Assembly (NCBI RefSeq): GCF_000332135.1
Contig: NZ_KB235896.1
Span: 3,305,321-3,369,320 of the forward strand
DNA from: Anabaena sp. PCC 7108
Lineage (GTDB): Bacteria > Cyanobacteriota > Cyanobacteriia > Cyanobacteriales > Nostocaceae
Reading direction: 5' to 3'
DNA length: 64,000 nt
Shown: positions 54,247-62,896 of the stretch, one piece after another
How the letters are laid out: each line of letters starts with the position of its first letter
How positions within the stretch are numbered: the stretch's first letter is position 1
The notes under the pieces: generated by a model
Seen by the model: the letters and a program-made list of their open reading frames with translations, nothing else
Told to the model about the DNA's origin: nothing
The model's database searches: none
Program-made: the position numbers and the translations under genes

Positions 54247-54561
54247 ATGCCAAAAATAGAACCTCTAGAATCTTCATCACCACAACCTATCAGTAATAAT
54301 TGGTACTTGTTAACTGTGCGGTCTAAAAAACGGGAAGTCTTTTTAAAATATCTAAAATTTATGATTGACCAAAATAAACTAGAAGAACTAGTTTTAGATA
54401 TTAAAATCCCTCAAGAATCAGTATATGAAGACATGGTTCTACTGAATCTCAGTAATTTTAAAACTGCCTCTACCTATCTACAAAAAGTTGAATGTTTTCA
54501 GAACATAGAACGCAAACCATTACAATCAGCACAAGTCAGTCGGATGTTAGGCATTGGGTAA
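54247..54561 (+). CDS. Small NGN-like (NusG N-terminal-like) protein
   Basis: A 104-aa protein. From residue 18 the pattern NWYLLTVRSKKREVFLKYL, then VLDIKIPQESVYEDMVLLNL and TASTYLQKVECFQNIE resembles the NusG N-terminal domain (a W-Y-h-h-x-V/T start, E helix, hIP strand, Y/F-h-h-h). There is no KOW domain, so it cannot be a normal NusG. Possibly a regulatory fragment that contacts RNA polymerase, or a homologue of a cyanobacterial family without named function. The similarity is read by eye and should be treated as moderate. Confidence 0.6.
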   Translation: MPKIEPLESSSPQPISNNWYLLTVRSKKREVFLKYLKFMIDQNKLEELVLDIKIPQESVYEDMVLLNLSNFKTASTYLQKVECFQNIERKPLQSAQVSRMLGIG

Positions 54562-54995
54562 ATTATCTGATGATTAAATAAAATATACAGCATAATTCAA
54601 GAGTAGAGGCGTTTCGCTCACCCTGCCTCTATTCTTGATACCTGATGTTGGATTTACAGCAGTTTTCATGTATTTCTTATCTTTTATTTCCCGACAACTC
54701 TGATAATTTTCTCGACTCCCCAATGCCAACTCACTGATACCAATACAACAAAATAGCCGTCGTCATCTGACTTTACAAAGATCATCTTACGAAGATTTTT
54801 CAACCCAAATACACTAACTGTGCTGATTTTTTTTCATTTTTATTTTTGCTTCTTCTCAACTCAGCTTCCCTGAGTCATTTTCTGCGTCTTAGTCTAAAGT
54901 CAAACAAGAAAAAATCGCACTACATCAAAGTAATGCAATTTAAAATTTAGCTATTAAAAGGAAAGAACATGAGTATCTTACTCAGCAGCACTATA
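54562..54995. other. 434-bp gap with no recognisable feature
   Basis: Convergent region between the NGN-like gene and the hemerythrin-domain gene. It is AT-rich and has no long open frame, strong hairpin or dispersed repeat that I can identify. Confidence 0.5.
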
Positions 54996-56051
54996 TTAAA
55001 CATTTGTACCAACTTTAGTTCCACCTATTTCTTGTTGAATGCGGCTTTTAGCAGCTTTGAATTGTGTAGCTAATTCCTCACTCTGTTGAGAACTTAAATT
55101 GTTGCGAATTGCTGCAAACATTGTGCTTTCTTCTTGGCGCACATGATCCGTAACATCATCCATCAAGCGTCTGATTCTGTCTTTGAATTCAGGTGCAGTG
55201 GGGCTAATAGCTTTGAGTTGATCAAACGCAATCCGCCAGCTTGCTTGTTCATCATATAATTCTTGGGTATTAGCATCACCATAAAAAGACCTAACTCTGG
55301 GGTAAACAACTTCTTCTTCGGCAGCAGCATGAGCGCTGATATCCTTATAAAGTTGCCCAAAGTATTGTTGAATTTTTTGTGCCTCGTTGCTTTGTAATAA
55401 TTCTGTAAACAAGATATTTACTTTATTGTGATCCATACGCAGAATATCTTGGATGTTCATATCCTGTTTATCAGAATTTTGGGTAACAGCACTACCTACA
55501 GCACCGCTAATAGCAGCAATTGCATCCTGTACACGCGCCCAGATTCCTTGATCTGCATCTTGTCCAGTCAGTTCCCGCACACCCAAAATTTCCAGAATTC
55601 CTTTAAGTTGTTCTTGGTGAGCGCGGTTCTCAAAGTTTACAGAATTTAGAGCGGCAATTGCTGCCATCACATCAGCACCAACTCTCTGTCCAGCTTTGTG
55701 AATTGTTAAGCCATTCATTACTTGTTGATGCTTTAGCAATTCATGCTGAAATACTTTTTCAAAAAAGCTTAATTCATTACCTTGCATTAGTTGGCGAACC
55801 TTGTTCACCATTTCTTGCGCTGTTCTATCCGCTTCTTTTTGGATGCCGTACTGAATAACTACAGTTTCTAGAATTCCTTGATTTTTGCGGTCGTCATCCA
55901 GCATTTTGCGGATATTATCCGCCACTTCACTATCAACAGATTCTCTCAAAAATAGTTCTTCATTTTGAATGATCAACTGTTGAAGTAATTTCATATCTGC
56001 CAATTTCACAGCAATAGCATTAAGCTTGGTATCATCTAAAGTAGTTACCAT
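54996..56051 (-). CDS. Hemerythrin HHE-domain protein
   Basis: A 351-aa soluble protein. The C-terminal half (about 195-330) is a four-helix hemerythrin-type domain with metal-ligand candidates in RMDHNKVNILF, ISAHAAAEEEVVYPRV and DVTDHVRQEESTMFAAI. It could bind a di-iron centre and sense O2, NO or iron. The N-terminal half (residues 1-190) is helical, with ferritin-like flavour (FLRESVDSEV...FEKVFQHELLKHQQ), and may be another metal or regulatory domain. The neighbouring DUF2231 gene is divergent and its family is often found with redox proteins. Confidence 0.85.
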   Translation of the reverse strand: MVTTLDDTKLNAIAVKLADMKLLQQLIIQNEELFLRESVDSEVADNIRKMLDDDRKNQGILETVVIQYGIQKEADRTAQEMVNKVRQLMQGNELSFFEKVFQHELLKHQQVMNGLTIHKAGQRVGADVMAAIAALNSVNFENRAHQEQLKGILEILGVRELTGQDADQGIWARVQDAIAAISGAVGSAVTQNSDKQDMNIQDILRMDHNKVNILFTELLQSNEAQKIQQYFGQLYKDISAHAAAEEEVVYPRVRSFYGDANTQELYDEQASWRIAFDQLKAISPTAPEFKDRIRRLMDDVTDHVRQEESTMFAAIRNNLSSQQSEELATQFKAAKSRIQQEIGGTKVGTNV

Positions 56052-56386
56052 TTTTATTTTCCCTCAAAACAATTAGTATTGATTACCGTTAATAGGTTGA
56101 CATAGATATTAATAAGCTTTCATCTTTCTTTTGAGTGATAGCTTTGTACGCTAAGGGTGGAAAATAAAAAAAGATTCTTAATTCTATGATCATTCTGAGT
56201 CCAGATATATAAATCTATCATCTCAGTTCAATCACTAGATAGATAATTTTTTTAGCTGCATCTTCTAGATTGACTCAAAGATAGTCAAACAGGAAATTAA
56301 TCCCATTTTGGAGTTTAGATTTGAGGTTCTAGACTAAAGCCGATGTCTAGAAAATTCCTACTGCTTAATAATGAGGACGCTAACTA
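56052..56386. other. 335-bp divergent promoter region
   Basis: It serves the hemerythrin and DUF2231 genes. No repeats seen. AT-rich segments are present, but I cannot fix promoter boxes. Confidence 0.5.
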
Positions 56387-56929
56387 ATGGAAACTACAGA
56401 AACAACTTCTACACCGTTCCCTCATGTCCCACCAATTATTGAAAGCGACGATAGAGAGTATCAAGATAGTGGTGTACCCAGCACAGTAGCGATCGCTGGA
56501 CATCCCTTACACCCTCTAAGTATAATCTTTCCTATTGCCTTTTTAGCTACCGCCCTAGGCAGTGACTTCGGCTATTGGTTAACTCGTGATTTTTTCTGGG
56601 CTAGGGCTTCGCTATGGTTAATTGGACTGGGATTAGTAACTGGGATGATCGCTTCACTAATTGGGATGAGCGATTTTTTGCAAATCGAACGAGTTCGCAA
56701 ACGCACCGCAGGCTGGGCGCACTTGATTCTTAACATTTCTATCCTAGTGTTCACAACCATCAACTTTATCCTCCGCTTAGGAGATCCAGAGGGGAGTATC
56801 TTACCAGGGGGACTGATCCTCTCCCTGATTGTAGGGACATTAACTAGCATTACTGGCTGGTTTGGTGCAGAACTCTCCTATCGTCATAAAATTGGCGTTG
56901 TGGGTGCCGGTAGTCAAAAATATCCATAA
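56387..56929 (+). CDS. DUF2231 membrane protein
   Basis: A 180-aa protein with four predicted transmembrane helices at about residues 45-65, 75-98, 110-130 and 140-158. The family signature is AGHPLHPLSIIFPIAFLATA, where the two His residues are typical of DUF2231. There are no other motifs. The function is unknown; some family members are near cytochromes. An isolated gene divergent from the hemerythrin gene. Confidence 0.88.
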   Translation: METTETTSTPFPHVPPIIESDDREYQDSGVPSTVAIAGHPLHPLSIIFPIAFLATALGSDFGYWLTRDFFWARASLWLIGLGLVTGMIASLIGMSDFLQIERVRKRTAGWAHLILNISILVFTTINFILRLGDPEGSILPGGLILSLIVGTLTSITGWFGAELSYRHKIGVVGAGSQKYP

Positions 56930-57053
56930 CCTAGGTTTAGTTACAAGACGATAATATCAAGTCCGGTTCACGACTGATCATCAAGGGCGATACAGGGACG
57001 CAGAGAGATTTTAATAATCAGTGATGATCCGGTTTTGATATGAAGAGAAAAAA

Positions 57054-57076
57054 TATCCCCCTTTGTAAGGGGGATA
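57054..57076. terminator. Perfect stem-loop between DUF2231 and GT2 genes
   Basis: TATCCCCCTT and AAGGGGGATA pair perfectly over 10 bp with a TGT loop. It is positioned between convergent genes, so probably a shared terminator. The CCCCCTTTGTAAGGGGG motif is also a frequent cyanobacterial repeat. Confidence 0.6.
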
Positions 57077-57098
57077 AGGGGTGTATGAGATGATCAAA

Positions 57099-58514
57099 TC
57101 ATTGCTTGGCAACGCCTGTATGTACGGTTTTTACCCATTTTAGGCGTTTTGGACGAACTGACATCCGAGCAGTAGTACTACTCATTACTACCAACCAGTG
57201 CAGCATATAAATACTGCCACGCAGAGTTTGGAGTAGGAACAGAAAATAAGTAGAGATATTCAATTCTTGATCTTGACGTATCCGCTTTAAGCCGGCAAAC
57301 ATTCCTACTACCGACATCGTGACAGACAAGCCAGTAACAGAACTGAACATGGGTGGACGATGACGAATAATCGCCATTAATAAATCTGGGACTGCTGCTG
57401 TCGGCAAGATATACATAATCAGCAGAAAAATCAGTAAATCCCAGGTTTTCCGCGTACCCATGCGGTTTTTGAGGATGAGATTCCAGTAATCTAAATAACG
57501 TTGATAGCCGCCTTCTGCCCAACGATTGCGCTGATGCCAAAGAGCGATCGCAGTTGTCACACCCTCTTCTTGCACTGGGGGATAGAATAAGCATTCAATA
57601 TCCCAGTTATCGAGATTCAGGCGGATTGTTAAATCCAAATCATCGGTGATAGTTTCTTCATTCCAGCCACCGCAGCTGACCAAGGCTTGACGACGGACAA
57701 ATTGACCATTTCCCCGCAGTTCACCTAGTCCACCAATAGCAGTCCGTTGTTGTTGGAACCAGATATCAACTGCCATTTCTGCCATTTGTCCTTTAGTCCA
57801 AAAATTTTCCTTAGCGTTGGCGATCGCTTTTCGCACTTGCACCGCCCCCACCTGTTCTTTTTGAAATAAAGGCACTACTTGTAGCAGTAAATCTGGATTT
57901 ACTTGAGCATCTGCATCAAATACGGCAATGATGTCTCCTCTTGTCATCGGTAACACTTGATTTAAAGCTCCCGACTTACCTCCACGAGATTGGGGAGAAC
58001 GCCTGAAAACCTTAAGTTGTTTGTATTCCTGCGTTAGTTCTGCTAGTAACTGCGGCGTGTTGTCAGTGCTATTATCATCAATAATCCAGATTTCATATTC
58101 CCCATTAGGGTATTCTAGACTACATAGATTCTTGACTAATCTAGCAATAACAGCTTCCTCATTTTTTGCTGCTATCAAAACAGATACAGAAGGTAAATCT
58201 CCTTGTATTTCTTTATTGTGGTAACGGGGTCTAGCAAAGATAATACCCAAGGCATGAATGCCTAAGACAGTCGTCAGTCCTAGTATAAATATGGAACCCC
58301 AGGAAACTAAATGCAAAGCGATCGTGCCACTCCAGACGATAGTCAAAACTAGAGCGGCTTTGGGTCTACGTCCTGGAAACTGAGATGATGGTAAATACAC
58401 GGCATCTGGCTCTACCGCTGACTCCTCTTCTGCCGATAGGTCGGACAATAGGGGATTAAGGGGATCAGAGCTTAAATTGTAAGAGTCCTCTTCGGGCCAG
58501 GAATTCGCTGGCAT
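57099..58514 (-). CDS. Membrane glycosyltransferase, family 2
   Basis: A processive-type glycosyltransferase, 471 aa from MPANSWPEEDS. A GTG at 58625 would add 37 residues, but its first ten codons fall in a 51-bp repeat, so the shorter start is preferred. Two TM helices lie near the N-terminus (TIVWSGTIALHLVSW, IFILGLTTVLGIHAL). The GT2 motifs are IIDDNSTDNT, FDADAQVN (DxD), TDDLDL and the Q-x-x-R-W motif HQRNRW. Three or so TM helices follow at the C-terminus. It could make a beta-linked glycan or a glycolipid. The last residues (GVAKQ) lie in a sequence like the end of the GGCGTTGC element. Confidence 0.9.
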   Translation of the reverse strand: MPANSWPEEDSYNLSSDPLNPLLSDLSAEEESAVEPDAVYLPSSQFPGRRPKAALVLTIVWSGTIALHLVSWGSIFILGLTTVLGIHALGIIFARPRYHNKEIQGDLPSVSVLIAAKNEEAVIARLVKNLCSLEYPNGEYEIWIIDDNSTDNTPQLLAELTQEYKQLKVFRRSPQSRGGKSGALNQVLPMTRGDIIAVFDADAQVNPDLLLQVVPLFQKEQVGAVQVRKAIANAKENFWTKGQMAEMAVDIWFQQQRTAIGGLGELRGNGQFVRRQALVSCGGWNEETITDDLDLTIRLNLDNWDIECLFYPPVQEEGVTTAIALWHQRNRWAEGGYQRYLDYWNLILKNRMGTRKTWDLLIFLLIMYILPTAAVPDLLMAIIRHRPPMFSSVTGLSVTMSVVGMFAGLKRIRQDQELNISTYFLFLLQTLRGSIYMLHWLVVMSSTTARMSVRPKRLKWVKTVHTGVAKQ

Positions 58515-58595
58515 AGTTACTTGATTCAAAAACCAGTATTTGTCCTTAATATACATCAAGGGATGTATTTCCCGAATTTTGAGAAGATGACGGAG

Positions 58596-58646
58596 AACTC
58601 CAAAAAATAAATTATCCAATTTCACCCCATCAAAACGAATTTTCCT
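58596..58646 (+). repeat. 51-bp direct repeat, left copy
   Basis: Identical over 51 bp to 59239-59289 (begins AACTCCAAAAAATAAATTAT and ends CGAATTTTCCT). The two copies flank the 125-aa gene at 58844-59221. Confidence 0.9.
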
Positions 58647-58843
58647 CCCCTTGTCTCCTGCCTTACCCTAACTATAAATATTCACGCCCACCTACTGATC
58701 AGATATCCAGCAGCTTTCACTTCTGACTCCCGAATTCTGCTGTATATTTACCTCTAGGTGTGTAAATACTCATCTTTGTGGGAATACTAATCATGAAAAG
58801 CAACACATCTCCAGTTATCAGCTAAGTTGAGGAATATTTAAAA

Positions 58844-59221
58844 ATGTCGTCTATTGACCAACTCCAGCCTGTAACTCCGCAACAAGCTACTGTTTATTTA
58901 CCTTATATTCAGGGGAGCAAGCGCACTTTCTTGCCCTATGCCATCAGCCTTTATCAAAAAGGTGTTTTAGAGGGACACCGCAAAATAGAAGGGAGTGATA
59001 ATGTTCCCTTCGTTGCTACCTGGAATGTTGCTACCCTACCCTCAGACTTAACCCGTTGCCGAATCCAGTTTGATGGCAATGCTGAATTAAGTTATGAAGT
59101 CATGATGGCAAGTTTTGAGTTTATTAATTTTTTAATTGAACTGATGGAAAACTATAAGCGCCACCGCATTAGTGATTTTTCCCAAACTTTTTACCGCAAG
59201 CTACTGCGGGTAGAAGAATAA
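58844..59221 (+). CDS. Conserved cyanobacterial protein of unknown function (125 aa)
   Basis: A soluble 125-aa alpha/beta protein with no signal peptide or membrane helix. ATG at 58844 is preceded by GAGGAA. Notable stretches are SKRTFLPYAISLYQKGVLEG, TWNVATLPSDLTRCRIQFDG and SYEVMMASFEFINFLIELME. I do not recognise a named domain and believe relatives occur only in cyanobacteria. The gene is flanked by a pair of identical 51-bp direct repeats. Its transcription is independent of the divergent GT2 gene. Confidence 0.72.
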   Translation: MSSIDQLQPVTPQQATVYLPYIQGSKRTFLPYAISLYQKGVLEGHRKIEGSDNVPFVATWNVATLPSDLTRCRIQFDGNAELSYEVMMASFEFINFLIELMENYKRHRISDFSQTFYRKLLRVEE

Positions 59222-59238
59222 ACAGCAGCATATCAGGC

Positions 59239-59289
59239 AACTCCAAAAAATAAATTATCCAATTTCACCCCATCAAAACGAATTTTCCT
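59239..59289 (+). repeat. 51-bp direct repeat, right copy
   Basis: Identical to 58596-58646 and in the same orientation. Confidence 0.9.
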
Positions 59290-59365
59290 TCCCTCCGCTC
59301 CTAATCCTAAAAGCAATGGGATATTCTTTTTATTTGGAAGTCCCTCAGAGGTTGTTTGAAAAGTC

Positions 59366-59477
59366 GGCGTTGCTGATTTTGGGGATGAAAACAATTTTGC
59401 ATACATTCAAAACCCTTGTAGAGAGGTTCCATGGAACCTCTCTACACTCAAAAAACATCCCGCACTTATGTAACGCT
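59366..59477 (+). repeat. GGCGTTGC-ended element, copy 3 (diverged), with a central palindrome
   Basis: A 112-bp sequence with ends GGCGTTGCTGA and TTATGTAACGCT. The interior is unlike copies 1 and 2 and contains a perfect 30-bp palindrome at 59418-59447 (TGTAGAGAGGTTCCA and its complement). Possibly a hybrid of two repeat types. Confidence 0.6.
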
Positions 59478-59502
59478 GAAAAGTCTAAAAGTTTACTAAA
59501 AA

Positions 59503-59549
59503 CCTCTCTCTAAATCTCTCTCTAAATCTCTCTCCTAATAGGAGAGAGA
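59503..59549 (+). repeat. CTCTCTCTAAAT tandem units with hairpin
   Basis: Near-identical CTCTCTCTAAAT units occur in tandem. The last merges into the stem TCTCTCTCC-TAATA-GGAGAGAGA (59527-59549, 9 bp with a 5-nt loop). Confidence 0.75.
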
Positions 59550-59849
59550 CTTTGAAACCCTTGTTTTCCTCTTCCCCTTCCCTACTAGGGAAGGAGTTAG
59601 GGGTTAGGTTTCAATATTTGGGTGTTAAATATAATACTTTTCAAACATCCTCTAAGAGACAGGATCATGGAAGCAGAAGAGAAGAAGAATTTTTCTTGTT
59701 GCTCCCCTGCTTCCCTCTACCTACCCCTGACAGCCTTAACAAATATTCCAAACTAATTTAGTCATAACGCCGTGCTGCCATCAGAAGCAACTAAAATTAG
59801 AAAACACCTAGCTGGGTTCAACAGACGTTTAAAATTAGGAGTGCATGGC

Positions 59850-60944
59850 GTGCCAAAATCTGCTAAATATTTGCTGATTGGATCAATAGAAACTTACAGT
59901 GGTAAATCCGCAACAGTTCTAGGTTTGTCTCATCAGTTACAGCAAAAAGGACTGGATATAGCCTACGGCAAACCCCTAGGTACTTGTTTCAATGCTTCTG
60001 CTGGAACCATACTCGAAGAGGATGTTCAGTTTATTAAGCATAGCCTGAAACTGCCGGAAAATCGCGTTGCTCAGACTTTATTAGCCTTGAATGAAATTAG
60101 TGTCCAAAAACGCTTATGTGGTGAGGATACAACTAATTATCAGCAGTCTCTAGTGCAGCAATATTTACAAATACCGCGTGGTGATTTGGTGCTGTTAGAA
60201 GGTGCTGGTGATTTGTCAGAAGGCTATTTATTTGGCTTGTCTTTGCTGCAAGTAGCGGAAGTCTTGGATGCTGATGTACTTTTGGTACATCGTTATAAAT
60301 CTCTGCTCTCTGCTGAAGCTCTGTTGTCTGCCAAGCAGCTCGTAGGAGACCGGTTGATTGGTGTTGTGATCAATGAAGTTCCTGCCGAGCAATTAGAAGT
60401 AGGTAACAATCTCTTCCGCCCATTTTTGGAACAGCAGGGGATTCCTGTACTAGCAATGTTGCCAAAAAGCGACCTGCTGGGCAGCGTCAGCGTCGGTGAA
60501 CTGGTAAAACAGTTAAATGCGGAAGTTCTCTGTCGTAGCGATCGCTTAGATCTATTGGTGGAAACTCTGGCAATTGGCGCAATGAATGTCAATTCGGCAG
60601 TCAAGTATTTCCGCAAACGCCGCAATAAGGCAGTTGTTACAGGGGGCGATCGCGTAGAAATTCAGCAAGCTGCTTTAGAAACTTCGACTCAATGCCTTAT
60701 CCTCACCGGAAAATTACCACCTCCCGCCTTTATTCTCAATCGCGCTGAAGAATTAGAAATCCCGATTTTATCTGTTGACCTCGACACCCTTACCACAGTG
60801 GAAATTGTTGACCGCACTTTTGGTCAAGTCCGTGTCCATGAACCTCTGAAAGTAGAGTGTATTTGTCAATTAATGTCCGAACATTTTGACATTGACCGTT
60901 TGTTATCTCAACTAGGATTAAACCCAGCACCGGCTTTGTCATAG
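59850..60944 (+). CDS. BioD-like ATPase domain plus DRTGG domain protein (Pta N-terminal-like)
   Basis: A 364-aa protein from the GTG at 59850 (MPKSAKYLLIGS); TTAGGAG lies 8 nt before it. An upstream GTG at 59772 adds 26 residues. The N-terminal part is a dethiobiotin-synthetase-like P-loop fold (ETYSGKSAT, residues 14-21; LVLLEGAGDLSEG). The C-terminal part is a DRTGG domain (about 215-330; VVTGGDRVEIQQAALE, CLILTGKLPP). In phosphate acetyltransferases these two domains are regulatory N-terminal additions. Here the catalytic Pta domain is absent. A stand-alone regulator or an enzyme of unknown reaction is possible. Confidence 0.85.
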   Translation: MPKSAKYLLIGSIETYSGKSATVLGLSHQLQQKGLDIAYGKPLGTCFNASAGTILEEDVQFIKHSLKLPENRVAQTLLALNEISVQKRLCGEDTTNYQQSLVQQYLQIPRGDLVLLEGAGDLSEGYLFGLSLLQVAEVLDADVLLVHRYKSLLSAEALLSAKQLVGDRLIGVVINEVPAEQLEVGNNLFRPFLEQQGIPVLAMLPKSDLLGSVSVGELVKQLNAEVLCRSDRLDLLVETLAIGAMNVNSAVKYFRKRRNKAVVTGGDRVEIQQAALETSTQCLILTGKLPPPAFILNRAEELEIPILSVDLDTLTTVEIVDRTFGQVRVHEPLKVECICQLMSEHFDIDRLLSQLGLNPAPALS

Positions 60945-61280
60945 TCTGATTAAGTTACTAAAATTACTAGTGAATCGACAGCGTAAGTCCTATATTTCAT
61001 CTGCTCATGAGCAATCAATTCATACTATTTTCGATTTTGGATGCTCAAAGACTTACTAGATCAGGTTTTTGGTATTCTATCCGTCGCTATGATTGTTCTT
61101 GCTTGGTATGACCTCTGAGGCGGCTGTGTATTTTTACCTTATTTGACACGGAGCTATGCCAAAGAGTTGGTTACTAGCAAAACAATCTGGAAAACGTAGC
61201 AATCTGTAACTCTAGTTGGCTTCGCACCTACACGCTCTTTGGTAGAATATCTGGGTCGTTTAATCTGATTATCTCTATCT
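60945..61280. other. 336-bp gap, one possible 25-codon frame
   Basis: It contains an isolated GCGTAAGTCCT (60981-60991), like one end of the AGGACT element family, and a 25-codon frame at 61041-61118 coding a hydrophobic peptide, without a ribosome site. No RNA gene recognised. Confidence 0.4.
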
Positions 61281-61784
61281 TTGAGCCAGTCAACAGACCT
61301 CATCAACCTTGATACGTTAGCGCAAGAACTAGCGACAATCCAACAAACAGGTTCTAAGCGAATTGCCTTGTTGGGTTCTCGTCATGTGCCAATTACTCAT
61401 CAGAATCTCATTGAAATGATGACATATGCCCTAGTTTTATCGGGCAATCGCATCATCACCTCTGGTGCTACAGGCAGTAATTCAGCTGCCATTCGGGGAG
61501 CAACACGGGCTGACCCAAATTTATTGACGGTAATTCTACCCCAAAGTTTGGAACGTCAACCCCATGAATCTCGCCAACAACTAGAGCAAGTAATGCATTT
61601 GGTAGAAAACCCCAGTAATGACAATCTGTCTTTGGCTGAGGCCAGTTACCTGTGCAATAAAGAAATTGTCTCCCGTTGTCAGCAACTGATTTGTTTTGCT
61701 TTTCACGATAGTCGTACCCTACTACAAACTTGTGGAGAGGCCGAAGAACAAAGAAAAGTGGTGACACTGTTCTACTTTGACTAA
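61281..61784 (+). CDS. Rossmann-fold LOG/DprA-like protein
   Basis: A 167-aa soluble protein from a TTG start (MSQSTDLINLDTL). The central pattern RIALLGSRHVPITHQNLIEM, then RIITSGATGSNSAAIRGA and VILPQSLERQP resembles the nucleotide-binding Rossmann fold of the SLOG/DprA superfamily, where SGxxxGxxxAA binds a nucleotide or DNA. DprA normally protects single-stranded DNA in transformation, but this protein is shorter and may be an independent branch. A hairpin at 61840-61870 follows the gene. The role is unknown. Confidence 0.75.
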   Translation: MSQSTDLINLDTLAQELATIQQTGSKRIALLGSRHVPITHQNLIEMMTYALVLSGNRIITSGATGSNSAAIRGATRADPNLLTVILPQSLERQPHESRQQLEQVMHLVENPSNDNLSLAEASYLCNKEIVSRCQQLICFAFHDSRTLLQTCGEAEEQRKVVTLFYFD

Positions 61785-61839
61785 ACTGAAACGTAGTCTC
61801 CACATAGCTAATAATAGAGATGGGAAATTACCAATGGTT

Positions 61840-61870
61840 ACTGGGTAATGATTTTTCTAAATTACCCAGT
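61840..61870. terminator. Stem-loop between the LOG-like and MAPEG genes
   Basis: ACTGGGTAAT and ATTACCCAGT form a perfect 10-bp stem with an 11-nt loop, 55 bp after the stop codon. Part of the ATTACCC repeat style seen at 62349-62373. Confidence 0.45.
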
Positions 61871-61893
61871 ATCCCTTCACGCTCACGAAACAA

Positions 61894-62313
61894 ATGATGT
61901 CTATATTACAACTGCCCATACCTGAGATTTTTTTGTACTCTATTGCAGCAGCTGCTATTCTCATCTATGCCCCTTTTTTGTTGGTAGCTTATGCCAGGGC
62001 GCAAATTGGGTATGATATTTCTGCTCCTCGTGCCATGTTTGATAAATTGCCACTTTATGCTCAAAGAGCTACCTGGGCGCACCAAAACTCCTTTGAGGCG
62101 TTTATGATTTTTGTAGCCGCAGCACTAATGGCCTATGTCACAGGGGTGGATTCTTCTATGGGGGCGATGGCAGCGATCGCTTTTATCACCGCTCGGTTGC
62201 TATACTCTATTTTTTATATTTTGAATATACCTCTTTTGCGATCGCTCATGTTTGGTATTGGCTCTTTTAGCTCTGCAACCCTCTTCTACTTGAGTATCAT
62301 GCAACAGGGGTAA
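61894..62313 (+). CDS. MAPEG family membrane protein
   Basis: A 139-aa membrane protein with four hydrophobic helices (about residues 12-34, 66-86, 88-110 and 115-136). MAPEG signature elements are the ARAQ loop, [16 protein letters not shown] and [12 protein letters not shown]. Eukaryotic and bacterial MAPEG proteins include glutathione-dependent enzymes. A GST gene lies 0.7 kb away on the other strand, but functional coupling is not shown. Confidence 0.92.
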   Translation: MMSILQLPIPEIFLYSIAAAAILIYAPFLLVAYARAQIGYDISAPRAMFDKLPLYAQRATWAHQNSFEAFMIFVAAALMAYVTGVDSSMGAMAAIAFITARLLYSIFYILNIPLLRSLMFGIGSFSSATLFYLSIMQQG

Positions 62314-62348
62314 TTCGGGAATAGGTAATTGGGCAATAGAAAACACCA

Positions 62349-62373
62349 TTATTACCCATTACCCATTACCCAT
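62349..62373 (+). repeat. ATTACCC short tandem repeat
   Basis: Three to four tandem ATTACCC heptamers directly before the YajQ gene. An in-frame ATG at 62372 forms at the end of this array and is not the preferred start. Confidence 0.8.
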
Positions 62374-62404
62374 GACCAAATTCAACATCTCACATTTAAC
62401 ATTT

Positions 62405-62896
62405 ATGGCTTCTACTTTTTCTTTTGACATTGTGAGCGACTTTGACCGCCAAGAATTAGTCAATGCTATTGATCAAGTGGTGCGAGACATCAAAAGCCGT
62501 TACGATCTCAAAGATACTCAAACCACTGTTGAGTTAGCTGAAGACAAAATTACCATTAGTACCGACAGTGATATGACTTTAGAGTCCGTACACAGTACAC
62601 TGCGCGAAAAAGCTGCCAAACGCAACCTCTCTCAAAAAATCTTTGATTTTGGTAAAGTTGAATCTGCCAGTGGCAACCGTATTCGTCAAGAAATCACCCT
62701 CAAAAAAGGCATCAGTCAGGAAATTGCCAAACAAATTTCTAAATTGATTCGTGACGAATTCAAAAAGGTACAAGCCTCAATTCAAGGTGATGCGGTGCGA
62801 GTAACTGCCAAAGCTAAAGACGATTTGCAAACTGTGATCCAGCGTCTCAAGCAAGAAGACTTTCCTGTGGCTTTGCAATTTACAAACTATCGTTAG
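62405..62896 (+). CDS. YajQ-family nucleotide-binding protein
   Basis: A 163-aa protein. The ATG at 62405 ([21 protein letters not shown]) is the family-typical start. An ATG at 62372 adds 11 residues derived in part from a repeat. The two ferredoxin-like halves of the YajQ (DUF520) family are visible, with [32 protein letters not shown] and [20 protein letters not shown]. Some members bind cyclic di-GMP and act in signalling. This is known only for other bacteria. Confidence 0.95.
   Translation: MASTFSFDIVSDFDRQELVNAIDQVVRDIKSRYDLKDTQTTVELAEDKITISTDSDMTLESVHSTLREKAAKRNLSQKIFDFGKVESASGNRIRQEITLKKGISQEIAKQISKLIRDEFKKVQASIQGDAVRVTAKAKDDLQTVIQRLKQEDFPVALQFTNYR

Larger units (their letters stand above)
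59222..59849. other. 628-bp gap rich in repeats
   Basis: In order: the 51-bp repeat (59239-59289), a segment similar to one near 52516, the GGCGTTGC-like element copy 3 (59366-59477) containing a 30-bp palindrome, tandem CTCTCTCTAAAT units with a hairpin (59503-59549), and a palindromic CCTTCCCTACTAGGGAAGG near 59576. The small frames at 59316 and 59552 lie in these repeats and are not genes. Confidence 0.6.

Noticed and set aside
59316-59761. Two frames of 65-69 codons
   Set aside because: Both are inside repeat-rich DNA with palindromes.
60945-61280. Search for a tRNA or other RNA gene in the gap
   Set aside because: No T-loop-like GTTCGA motif with a pairing acceptor stem was found.
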